Assembly: GCA_047974845.1 (NCBI GenBank)
Contig: JBKECQ010000112.1
Coordinates: 1 to 17,776 of the forward strand
Reading direction: 5' to 3'
Length of the DNA stretch: 17,776 nucleotides
From: Aminipila sp047974845
GTDB lineage: Bacteria; Bacillota; Clostridia; Peptostreptococcales; Anaerovoracaceae
Positions 6,870-13,882 of this stretch are shown piece by piece. The notes under the pieces were generated by a model. That model did not search any database. It saw nothing but the letters and a program-made list of their open reading frames with translations, and was not told where the DNA came from. A program made the position numbers and the translations under genes. Within the stretch, counting starts at the first letter, position 1. Every line of letters begins with the position of its first letter.

Positions 6870-8855
6870 ATGAAACAAAAAAGTATAAAGAAAAAGATTT
6901 CAGGACTATTAATATTAATAGTCATTTGTTGCAGTTTGTTTTTAGGTTTAATAACTTGTTATTTCAACTATAAATCAAACGCTGATTTAGCTGAAAGTTC
7001 AAGTGCCGGATTGGCTCAGCAATCTGCAAAATATGTTGCTTCTGTTATACAAAATATTCAGATGGCAGCTGTACAAACCGGTGCAATGCAACAAATAGCA
7101 GACCCAAATGTTGATAAAAATGAGAAGCTTGAAATTATAAATAATCAAGCCAAACTATATAACTGTACGAGAGGTAACATTTTAGACAAAACAGGTGTTA
7201 GCATATTCGATGGAAATAATTATAGCAATAGAGAGTATTTTCAAAGGTCAATAAAAGGTGAAGCCTATATTAGTGACCCTACAATGAGTAAAGTAACAGG
7301 AAAAACAACTTTTCTGGTTTCTGCTCCAATATGGAAAGATGGAGTACCGGATAGTGAAATAATAGGTATTGTATACTTTGTTCCTGATGAAAACTTTTTA
7401 AATAACATTGTGGAAGATATTTATGTTACAAAAAATAGTTACGCATATTTAATTAATAATGTTGGAACTATGGTTGCACATAAACAACACGAACTGGTTG
7501 GTGTAAAAAATATAATAGAGGAGTCAAAAAGTGATAGGACACTGGAAGCTGAGGCTGAAGCTGAAAAACTGTTGATTTCAGGTGAATCAGGAAGTGTTGA
7601 ACTTAAGAAGAATAATGAAAAATACATAATGGCTTATGCTACAGTAAAAAATACAGATGGATGGGGTCTTGGGATATTGACGCCATTTAATGATGTAATG
7701 ACAGAGTTTTACCTATCCATTGCTTTTACTATCGGTATTATAGTAATATTTGTTTTACTTGGGTTCTTAATTGCTTATAAGTTTGCAAATAGAATTGCAA
7801 CTCCGGTACAGGTATGTAGTGAAAGAATCCTTGCTTTTTCTGAGGGTGATATTAATTCGGACATACAAGTTTTTTATAATAATGATGAAATAGGTGTTAT
7901 GTCTCAGTCCACAAGCAAACTAATCACTGCAATGAAAATGATGATACAAACACTTATAGAGGGGCTATCTGAAATTGCAGAAGGGAATCTTTCCAACAAC
8001 CTAAATAACATCGAACTTCAACAGTTATTTGTAAATGATTTTAATCCTTTACTTGCTTCACTTATAAATATAAACCATAGACTTAACGGAATTATGTCGG
8101 AAATCAGAGTGGCAACAGAACAAGTTTCTCTTGGAGCGGAACAAGTTTCCCAAGGAGCGCAAGCATTATCACAAGGGGCTACTGTTCAGGCAAGCAGTGT
8201 TGAGGAGCTTTCGGCAACAATGATGGAAATATCCAAGCAAATAAGCGATAATGTTAATTATGCATTAAAAGCCAGTGGATTGACAGGGGAAGTAAGTACT
8301 GAGATAGAAAAGACAAACAGTAAAATGGAAGACACCATTTTTGCTATGAATGAAATCAGTAAAAAATCTGATCAAATTGCAGACATAATAAAAACTATTG
8401 AAGATATTGCATTCCAAACAAATATTTTAGCATTAAATGCGGCAGTTGAAGCGGCAAGAGCAGGGGATGCAGGCAAAGGTTTCGCTGTTGTTGCAGATGA
8501 AGTAAGAACCTTAGCAGGAAAGTCTGCGGAGGCTGTAGAAATGACTGAATCACTTATACATGAAACCGTTGAAGCGATAAAAAATGGTGTGGTAGTCGTT
8601 AATGAAACAGCAGAATTTCTTTCTTCTGCAAAGGAAGGGGCAAAAAGCTCTAAGGATTTACTTGAACAGATTGCGAATGCATCTCAGGAGCAGTCAGAGT
8701 CAATTGAGCAAATAACTATAGGAATAGAACAGATTTCCGGTGTTGTTCAAAGCAACTCAGCTACAGCTGAAGAAAGTGCGGCAGCCAGTGAAGAAATGTC
8801 AGCTCAGGCAGATATGTTAAAGGAATTAATTTCAAGATTTAAGCTAGCTGAATAA
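6870..8855 (+). CDS. Methyl-accepting chemotaxis protein with periplasmic-type Cache sensor
   Basis: The start is set at ATG 6870 because AGGAG (6857-6861) lies 8 bases upstream; an in-frame ATG at 6840 has no such site. The product (661 residues) is a transmembrane chemoreceptor. It has an N-terminal membrane helix at about 10-34 and an extracellular double-Cache-like sensor at about 35-275, which includes REYFQRS, YISDPTMSKVTGKTTFLVSAPI and WGLGILTP patterns. A second membrane helix lies at about 280-304 and a HAMP linker at about 305-357. A long cytoplasmic coiled-coil carries the highly conserved CheA/CheW-binding hairpin tip at about 511-549 (DIAFQTNILALNAAVEAARA, then GKGFAVVADEVR). Ligand identity is not evident, though Cache domains often bind small carboxylates, amino acids or amines. 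A short EAEAEAE run (about 230-237) sits in the sensor. No other motility gene is nearby. Confidence 0.95.
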   Translation: MKQKSIKKKISGLLILIVICCSLFLGLITCYFNYKSNADLAESSSAGLAQQSAKYVASVIQNIQMAAVQTGAMQQIADPNVDKNEKLEIINNQAKLYNCTRGNILDKTGVSIFDGNNYSNREYFQRSIKGEAYISDPTMSKVTGKTTFLVSAPIWKDGVPDSEIIGIVYFVPDENFLNNIVEDIYVTKNSYAYLINNVGTMVAHKQHELVGVKNIIEESKSDRTLEAEAEAEKLLISGESGSVELKKNNEKYIMAYATVKNTDGWGLGILTPFNDVMTEFYLSIAFTIGIIVIFVLLGFLIAYKFANRIATPVQVCSERILAFSEGDINSDIQVFYNNDEIGVMSQSTSKLITAMKMMIQTLIEGLSEIAEGNLSNNLNNIELQQLFVNDFNPLLASLININHRLNGIMSEIRVATEQVSLGAEQVSQGAQALSQGATVQASSVEELSATMMEISKQISDNVNYALKASGLTGEVSTEIEKTNSKMEDTIFAMNEISKKSDQIADIIKTIEDIAFQTNILALNAAVEAARAGDAGKGFAVVADEVRTLAGKSAEAVEMTESLIHETVEAIKNGVVVVNETAEFLSSAKEGAKSSKDLLEQIANASQEQSESIEQITIGIEQISGVVQSNSATAEESAAASEEMSAQADMLKELISRFKLAE

Positions 8856-8931
8856 AAGTAAGAAAACTATGGTTAATAAATCATAAATATGAAAAGTTTA
8901 TTAAACTTCTGAATAAAAAAGGTAACCAAGA

Positions 8932-8988
8932 TGTGAACTGACCCTCATAAGTTAGACTTAAAAAATCTAATTTATGGGGGTCACATTA
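8932..8988 (+). mobile_element. Hairpin resembling an IS3-family left end, without its orfA
   Basis: TGACCC (8939-8944) through TTAGA (8956) pairs with TCTAA (8966) through GGGTCA (8983), an 18-bp stem with two G·T pairs. The order ACxGACCC, AAGTTAGAC, TAAAAA, TCTAA, GGxGGTC matches the IS left end at 17663-17712. Here the sequence runs directly into the 3' end of an unrelated transposase gene instead of orfA. It may be a solo or truncated IS end, or the terminal hairpin of the IS1634-like element. Confidence 0.45.
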
Positions 8989-10701
8989 TTATTTGCCCTT
9001 TTTTGTAGAACCGATATTTTCTCTTATTTTATAGGCTGTTCCATATTTTTTTGAAAAGTCAATACCTATGCTATTACCAATATAGTCTAAAACGGAATCA
9101 TAATAGCTTTGTATGTAGTAATTACCTTCAATATGGACATAGTTGCATTTTCGTAAACTATTCAGCACTTGATTTAATGGGTATTTATTTTTAGTTTTCA
9201 TTTCAAGTACTCTAGTTAGAACAAGTGAAAGAAAACAAGTCAAAAAATGAGCGTGCATATGTTCTACGCGTGAGACAAATACCGGTCTGGCACGGTAAGT
9301 GCTGTTTATATATTTAAAGGATTCTTCAATCTCCCAAAGACCACGATATGCGTTGACCAAATCTTCAATTTTTTCATCCAACTCACTGGTGAGAAATAAA
9401 TAATACCCGTCATACTTTTCCTCTTCTTTTAATCTTTCTTGATCTAAGTTAAGTGGCTGTTTTCCCTGAACAATTTCGCCGGTGCTTTTATCATATTCTA
9501 TGTTTTGTACATATTTTGCGGCACCATATGCTGTTGTTTTATTATATTTACCGGGAGAAGCAATAAGGTCCTTTGCCTTTAATAAAACATCCTCCCTTTC
9601 TGCCATGGTACATCTTGCATATTTCTTGTTGTAAAAAATAATTTGTTTTTCATCATAGGTAACAGTTTTCTTAGTTCCGTTTGCCGTGGTAATTCTAACT
9701 TTTCTGGTGTATATTCTTGATTTTATTTTGCATTCATCACCAAATGGTCTATATCCTTCTTGGTTTAGTACGTAATCTTTCATTTCCTTTTCAGCTCCAC
9801 GTATACTTTGAGCTACAATATAACCACTACCGCTTGAAAGGGCGTAGTAGAGATTGTCCGTACTGTTTATGCCGTTATCTCCCACAAGTATAACCTTCCC
9901 AACCCCAAAATCTTGAGCACGTTTTTTTATTTCCGGGCTTAAAATAAGAGCATCTACAGGGTTGCGAGGAAACAGTTCATAGGACACAGGTAAACCATCT
10001 TTGTCTATGAACAGACCCATTTGTACAATAGGATCGGTTCGCTGAGTTTTAGAAACACTTTTTTTATAGGCTTCATCATGCTCATTGGTTTCAAAATAAT
10101 GTTTGGTTACATAGTAATACATTTGGCTTTTATTACGACCATAATTTTCACAAATTCGTTCGTGCAACCATGATTGAAGCTGTGTTTTATACCTATGAAA
10201 ATATGTAAAAGAGCGATATATATCGGTTAGGGTAAAATCCATTTTGTCAAAGAATTGATTTTTATTACTGTAGATTTCTTTTATGGAGCCGGGAAAAAGT
10301 ATGCCGCCATAAACCAGCAACTTCATTACACTATTAAGGCTATAATCAATATCTAAGGACCTTTGCTGGCTTCTAAAAAATGTGTCTATTTTTAACTCAT
10401 GGTAGATTGATGACAACGCAGTATAACCAAAGTTTTTTATAAGATCAACTCCGGATTCCAATGCTTTAGCAGGATCAAGTTCAATTTGAATAGGTGCTGA
10501 ATTTGAATTGTATTCCTCGCTCATTTCCTTTGCTAAATTTTTGAAATGGGTGATGGGGTCATCATACTGTTTTTGAAGATCTTCTAAATACCCTAAATTC
10601 ATAATGCGTTTTGTCTTAGACACTTTTGTAACAGGGTCTCTATATGATTGTACAATGCAAAGATTTGTCCCGTTCTTTCTCTTTTCCTTAATTAAAAACA
10701 T
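8989..10701 (-). CDS. IS1634-type (IS4 superfamily) transposase, probable catalytic Asp to Tyr change
   Basis: This 570-residue protein matches the IS1634-type DDE transposase layout: an N-terminal CIVQSYRDPVTKVSKTKRI segment, a central YYxVTxxYFE motif, the PIVQMGLFIDKDGLPVSYELFPRN block, VGDNGINSTDN (second catalytic Asp, residue 275) and WEIEESF with the catalytic Glu (about residue 459), then ARPVFVSR and HFLTCFLSLV. The family normally has YDVTxYYFE, whose Asp is the first catalytic residue. Here residue 197 is Tyr (TAT codon, plus-strand 10111-10113), one base from Asp (GAT). If the alignment is right, the protein cannot transpose. The usual Gly of the FPGN motif is also Arg246. The frame is otherwise intact. 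A GAAAGGAG site precedes the start. I could not identify matching terminal inverted repeats or target duplications, so the element's limits are undefined. Confidence 0.9.
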   Translation of the reverse strand: MFLIKEKRKNGTNLCIVQSYRDPVTKVSKTKRIMNLGYLEDLQKQYDDPITHFKNLAKEMSEEYNSNSAPIQIELDPAKALESGVDLIKNFGYTALSSIYHELKIDTFFRSQQRSLDIDYSLNSVMKLLVYGGILFPGSIKEIYSNKNQFFDKMDFTLTDIYRSFTYFHRYKTQLQSWLHERICENYGRNKSQMYYYVTKHYFETNEHDEAYKKSVSKTQRTDPIVQMGLFIDKDGLPVSYELFPRNPVDALILSPEIKKRAQDFGVGKVILVGDNGINSTDNLYYALSSGSGYIVAQSIRGAEKEMKDYVLNQEGYRPFGDECKIKSRIYTRKVRITTANGTKKTVTYDEKQIIFYNKKYARCTMAEREDVLLKAKDLIASPGKYNKTTAYGAAKYVQNIEYDKSTGEIVQGKQPLNLDQERLKEEEKYDGYYLFLTSELDEKIEDLVNAYRGLWEIEESFKYINSTYRARPVFVSRVEHMHAHFLTCFLSLVLTRVLEMKTKNKYPLNQVLNSLRKCNYVHIEGNYYIQSYYDSVLDYIGNSIGIDFSKKYGTAYKIRENIGSTKKGK

Positions 10702-10744
10702 GAAATACTCCTTTCTATAGCACTTAAATTACTTCGGTTTATTT

Positions 10745-10773
10745 TGTATATCCTCAAATTACCTATAACTCAA
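10745..10773 (-). promoter_or_regulatory. Putative promoter of the transposase gene
   Basis: On the minus strand, TTGAGT (10773-10768), 17-base spacer, TATACA (10750-10745), 44 bases before the ATG. The -35 overlaps a palindrome, CTCAA-AA-TTGAG (10769-10780). Confidence 0.5.
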
Positions 10774-11136
10774 AATTGAGCTACATAACATAGAGCTGTG
10801 AAGTTGCAATCACACATAAAAAGGTGAATAGGTGTGTTATAATATAAATTCTAGTGAAATTTTGATGTTGTTATAACTGTCACTATACTAGAGAGTCCAT
10901 TGAATATGGTTTGGATAAAAAATATTGTTATGAGTTTTATTCTAAATTAGTATGACTTTAAAATCAATGGCAGTTTTTTAGAATTTATCTCGTAAATATT
11001 TATGACTATTATATTTAATTAATTGCCTATCAAAATTAAAAATAAATGCTTATGGTAAAATGGATGTTCACAAATGATGTGTGTATTCGTAAGATTTGCA
11101 TCTAAACACTTTACTCCTTTAAATCAGTATAAGAAG

Positions 11137-11166
11137 CTATAAAACACTATAAAAAACTACAAAAAT
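11137..11166. repeat. Three 10-bp direct repeats with phased A-tracts
   Basis: CTATAAAACA (11137-11146), CTATAAAAAA (11147-11156) and CTACAAAAAT (11157-11166) are in exact 10-base register, and another A7 tract follows at 11174-11180. A-tracts phased at about one helical turn bend DNA. The position, about 100 bases upstream of the operon's -35 box, suggests promoter architecture (inference). Confidence 0.5.
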
Positions 11167-11181
11167 ATTCATGAAAAAAAT

Positions 11182-11195
11182 ATGATTAAAATCAA
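11182..11195. promoter_or_regulatory. FNR-like box
   Basis: ATGAT-TAAA-ATCAA differs at one position from the CRP/FNR-family consensus TTGAT-N4-ATCAA. E. coli cai genes are activated by CRP and FNR, so the site fits an anaerobic betaine operon. It is about 120 bases upstream of the inferred start site, far for classical activation, and the region is AT-rich. Confidence 0.25.
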
Positions 11196-11241
11196 TGTAA
11201 ACGTTGAATTGCAACAAATATTAGACTTTTGCCCGAAAGAG

Positions 11242-11261
11242 TTGACAGAAAAATCTGTCAA
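11242..11261. promoter_or_regulatory. 20-bp perfect palindrome just upstream of the operon promoter
   Basis: TTGACAGA (11242-11249), AAAA, TCTGTCAA (11254-11261). It ends 6 bases before the -35 box and is centred near -51 relative to the inferred start. Placement suits an activator site for a dimeric regulator. As RNA it would not terminate transcription, since no T-run follows. Confidence 0.55.
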
Positions 11262-11267
11262 AACAGT

Positions 11268-11296
11268 TTGTTACTTTTTAAGGTTACAATTATAAT
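11268..11296 (+). promoter_or_regulatory. Sigma-A promoter of the betaine/CoA operon
   Basis: TTGTTA (11268-11273), 17-base spacer, consensus TATAAT (11291-11296). The inferred start near 11303 leaves a leader of about 135 bases containing two large hairpins. Confidence 0.6.
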
Positions 11297-11321
11297 CCAA
11301 GGTGTTAAGAATAACTACGCT

Positions 11322-11402
11322 AATGTCTTAAAAAACTGTTTATTTTAAGACATTTACTGCTTCAAATTTCAAGAAAACGGCTTTGTTGAAATTTGAAGTG
11401 GT
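11322..11402 (+). promoter_or_regulatory. Two tandem long hairpins in the operon leader
   Basis: Hairpin A: AATGTCTTAAAA (11322-11333) pairs with TTTTAAGACATT (11343-11354), 12 bp, 9-base loop. Hairpin B starts one base later: ACTGCTTCAAATTTCAA (11356-11372) pairs with 11386-11402, 17 bp including two compensating G·T pairs. Neither has a T-run, so they are not intrinsic terminators. They lie 22 bases before the ribosome binding site GAAAGGAG (11424-11431). A role in RNA stability, protein binding or translation control is possible. Confidence 0.6.
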
Positions 11403-11437
11403 ACGTAATCGCTATTGATTAGAGAAAGGAGTATATT

Positions 11438-12619
11438 ATGGACTTCACCTTAAGTAAAGCACATCGTGAGCTACAGGAAAAGGCAAAAGCATTCACAGAG
11501 GAGGTTCTTTTTCCGTACGAAATGGAGTGCGAAGAGAGAAATGGTATTTCACCTGAAACCCATGCAATTATAAACCAAAAGGTTTTAGATTGGGGCTTTA
11601 ACGCTACGAACCACTCTAAGGAGCATGGTGGACAGGGGATGACTTTATTTGAACAAATGTTAGTTAGTGAACAACTTGGAATGGCAACCGGAGCTATTTG
11701 GGATGCTGTTCCTCAGCCATCATATCCTATGAAATTTGGTACGCAGGAGCAGATTGAAGAATATCTAATTCCTTCTTGCCAAAACAAACGTAGAGATGCA
11801 TATGCCATAACAGAGGCTGATGCAGGGTCTGACCCGACTCAGTGTTTAACCAGAGCGGATAAATGTGATGGCGGATATAGAATAAACGGTGAAAAATGGT
11901 ATGTTACTGTTGGTAACGTAGCAGACTTCCTGCTTGTTCATGCACACGTTGATGGAGATCCAAATAAAGCTACGGTTTTCTTTGTTGAGAAAGATGCTCC
12001 TGGCGTAAGTATTAAAAGAACACCGGAATTTACACATAACTTTGCATTTAAACATCCTGAATTTACCTTTACTGATGTTGTTGTTGATGAAACAAAGATA
12101 TTAGGAAAAGTTGGTGACGGATTTGATTTGACAAAGGACTGGTTTGTTGAAGCCAGATTAGGAATTGCTGCTCGTTGTGTAGGAGGAGCCCAGCGTGTAT
12201 TAAACGTTGCAAACGAATTTGCGGCAGGACGTATTATGGGTGGAAGACCTATTAGAGAGTATCAGGCAATTGAACATATGCTTGTAGATATGACTATGGA
12301 TATTATGGCGGCTAAGAGCTTGCTATACCGTGTATGCTGGGAAATCTCAGGAAATATGTCAGATCGTAAATTAAAGCACGCACGTGCATCTGCTATAAAA
12401 TTGTACTGCTCAGAAATGGTTGGTCGTGTATGCGATAAGGGCGTTCAAATTCTTGGAGGACGTGGATATATGAGAGAAAATCCTGTAGAACGTTTGTGGC
12501 GTGATACAAGAGTAGACCGTATCTGGGAAGGAACTTCAGAAATACAGCGTAACGTAATAGGCGGACAGATTAAAAAGCGCGGTGTGGAGATATATACAGG
12601 TTGGGATTACGAAAAGTAA
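11438..12619 (+). CDS. Acyl-CoA dehydrogenase of a carnitine/betaine-type CoA operon
   Basis: This 393-residue FAD-dependent enzyme has the standard acyl-CoA dehydrogenase build: an N-terminal helical domain, the beta-domain signature AITEADAGSDPT (about 128-139), and a C-terminal helical domain with QILGGRGYMREN and RLWRDTRVDRIWEGTSEIQR. Glu364 in WEGT sits at the position of the catalytic base of canonical dehydrogenases (YEGT in medium-chain enzymes). As I recall, E. coli CaiA, the crotonobetainyl-CoA reductase, has Gly there, so this is not a simple CaiA orthologue by residue pattern. An oxidation, or an elimination from a trimethylammonium acyl-CoA, is more in keeping (inference). It is first in an operon with two CaiB-like transferases 41 bases downstream. 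GAAAGGAG precedes the start by 6 bases. No EtfAB or FixAB electron carrier is in view. Confidence 0.92.
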   Translation: MDFTLSKAHRELQEKAKAFTEEVLFPYEMECEERNGISPETHAIINQKVLDWGFNATNHSKEHGGQGMTLFEQMLVSEQLGMATGAIWDAVPQPSYPMKFGTQEQIEEYLIPSCQNKRRDAYAITEADAGSDPTQCLTRADKCDGGYRINGEKWYVTVGNVADFLLVHAHVDGDPNKATVFFVEKDAPGVSIKRTPEFTHNFAFKHPEFTFTDVVVDETKILGKVGDGFDLTKDWFVEARLGIAARCVGGAQRVLNVANEFAAGRIMGGRPIREYQAIEHMLVDMTMDIMAAKSLLYRVCWEISGNMSDRKLKHARASAIKLYCSEMVGRVCDKGVQILGGRGYMRENPVERLWRDTRVDRIWEGTSEIQRNVIGGQIKKRGVEIYTGWDYEK

Positions 12620-12624
12620 TAACC

Positions 12625-12643
12625 GTGAGGCTTACGTTCTCAC
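12625..12643 (+). other. Small intercistronic stem-loop
   Basis: GTGAG (12625-12629) and CTCAC (12639-12643) with a 9-base loop sit between the dehydrogenase and the first transferase, directly before its AAAGGAGG site. No T-run follows. It could affect mRNA processing or stability. Confidence 0.35.
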
Positions 12644-12660
12644 AGTAAAAGGAGGTTTTT

Positions 12661-13839
12661 ATGTTACCTTTAAAAGGAATAAGAGTTCTTGATTTAACAA
12701 CACTTTCCGGTTACTGCGGGATGGAACTGGCTGATTATGGAGCAGAGGTTATTAAAGTTGAAACACCATGTGGCGGGGATCCTCTTCGTGAACTGGCACC
12801 ATTGAAAAATGGTGCCAGTCCCCACCATGCCTTTCGGAATAGAGGGAAAAAAAGCGTGACTTTGAATTTGTGGCATCCAGAAGGGAAGGAACTCTTTAAA
12901 AAGCTTGCTCTTACAGCTGATGCTATTTTGGAGAACTATCCTCCGGGGACTTTGGAGGAGCTTGGTTTGGGTTATGATGATATTGCGGAATTAAAACCAT
13001 CCATTGTTTACGGACGTGTTTCGGCATATGGGTCTACAGGAGAAAAAAATAATGTTCCCCAATGTGATTTGATAGCTCAAGCAAAAAGTGGAAATATGCA
13101 CGTTACAGGCTTTCCCGAAAATCCACCTACTCGAATTGGATTTTCAATATCGGAACGCTATTCAGCCAGCTTTTTGTCTACGGCTGTATGCGTGGCGATT
13201 TATCATGCTAGAAATACAGGAGAAGGACAATTGGTTGAAACGACTCTTTGTGGTTCGGCGGTTGCCATTTCCGAGGATAAGGTTATTACATACGGTGCAA
13301 GTCAAGAGGACCCTATGAGAACAGGAAATGCACATCCTTTAATAAATCCTTATGACATACTTAAATGTAAAAATGGATATGTGGCTATGGGAATATCGTC
13401 AGATGACCAGTGGGCAAAGTTTTGTGATGCTTTTGATTGCAAGGATTGGAAAGTATCAGAAAAATATTGTTCAAACATGGTAAGAGGACTACATTATTTC
13501 GGCGACCTTAGAAACAAGATAGAAGAGCTTTTTTCAATGTATACTATGCAAGAAATTGCAAACATATGTGATAATGCTCTTATTCCGGGGACAATGTGCA
13601 GTACAACGCAGGAGGCACTAATGGAACCACAGCTACACGAAAGAAACATGATAGTGAAAGTGCAAGATGCTATCCTTGGTGAAATAGAGATGCCCGGAAA
13701 ACCTATAAAATTTGTGGGAGAAACGGAGTCGGATATACAAAATGCACCGGAGCTGGGTCAACATAACACCGAAATTTATAGCACCTTAGATATTGATTCT
13801 AAATTAATGGAGTACCTACAAGGAGAAGAGGTTATCTAA
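12661..13839 (+). CDS. CaiB/BaiF-family CoA-transferase-like protein with Glu at the nucleophile position
   Basis: This 392-residue class III CoA-transferase homologue has the N-terminal LADYGAEVIKVETP signature (about 24-37), GGDPLRE (38-44), GLGYDDI (101-107), VYGRVSAYGSTGE (about 118-130) and DLIAQAKSG. Class III enzymes use an Asp (169 in formyl-CoA transferase and E. coli CaiB) to form an acyl-enzyme anhydride and enzyme-CoA thioester. The matching stretch here reads GFSISERYSA, against GFSLCDTWAG in its neighbour, so Glu165 replaces the Asp and the following glycines are missing. It may be a non-catalytic partner of the second transferase, as in two-subunit class III transferases such as BbsE/BbsF, or work with altered chemistry (inference). 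A strong AAAGGAGG lies upstream. A very stable hairpin is embedded in the coding sequence at 12792-12819. Confidence 0.9.
   Translation: MLPLKGIRVLDLTTLSGYCGMELADYGAEVIKVETPCGGDPLRELAPLKNGASPHHAFRNRGKKSVTLNLWHPEGKELFKKLALTADAILENYPPGTLEELGLGYDDIAELKPSIVYGRVSAYGSTGEKNNVPQCDLIAQAKSGNMHVTGFPENPPTRIGFSISERYSASFLSTAVCVAIYHARNTGEGQLVETTLCGSAVAISEDKVITYGASQEDPMRTGNAHPLINPYDILKCKNGYVAMGISSDDQWAKFCDAFDCKDWKVSEKYCSNMVRGLHYFGDLRNKIEELFSMYTMQEIANICDNALIPGTMCSTTQEALMEPQLHERNMIVKVQDAILGEIEMPGKPIKFVGETESDIQNAPELGQHNTEIYSTLDIDSKLMEYLQGEEVI
12792..12819 (+). repeat. Strong hairpin inside the first CaiB-like gene
   Basis: ACTGGCACCATT (12792-12803) pairs perfectly with AATGGTGCCAGT (12808-12819) around GAAA, a GNRA-type tetraloop. 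A 12-bp perfect stem in coding sequence of this composition is unusual. It encodes the ELAPLKNGASP stretch (about residues 44-54). It could affect ribosome transit or mRNA processing, or be a chance result of codon choice. Confidence 0.6.
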
Positions 13840-13882
13840 TAAACAGATAATCTAAGTAATAATATAGTTGGGAGTGTAAGGT

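Larger units (their letters stand above)
10774..11241. other. Gene-free AT-rich region between the transposase and the betaine/CoA operon
   Basis: About 470 bases with no convincing ORF on either strand. The left part may hold the undetected right end of the transposase element. The right part holds the phased A-tracts and FNR-like box described separately. Confidence 0.6.

Noticed and set aside
8856..11240. Terminal inverted repeats and target duplication of the IS1634-like element
   Set aside because: I compared the flanks by eye in both orientations and found no convincing matching pair; the element's ends are left undefined.
13088..13318. Plus-strand ORF inside the first CaiB-like gene
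   Set aside because: Shadow frame of a well-supported gene; no ribosome binding site or recognisable domain.
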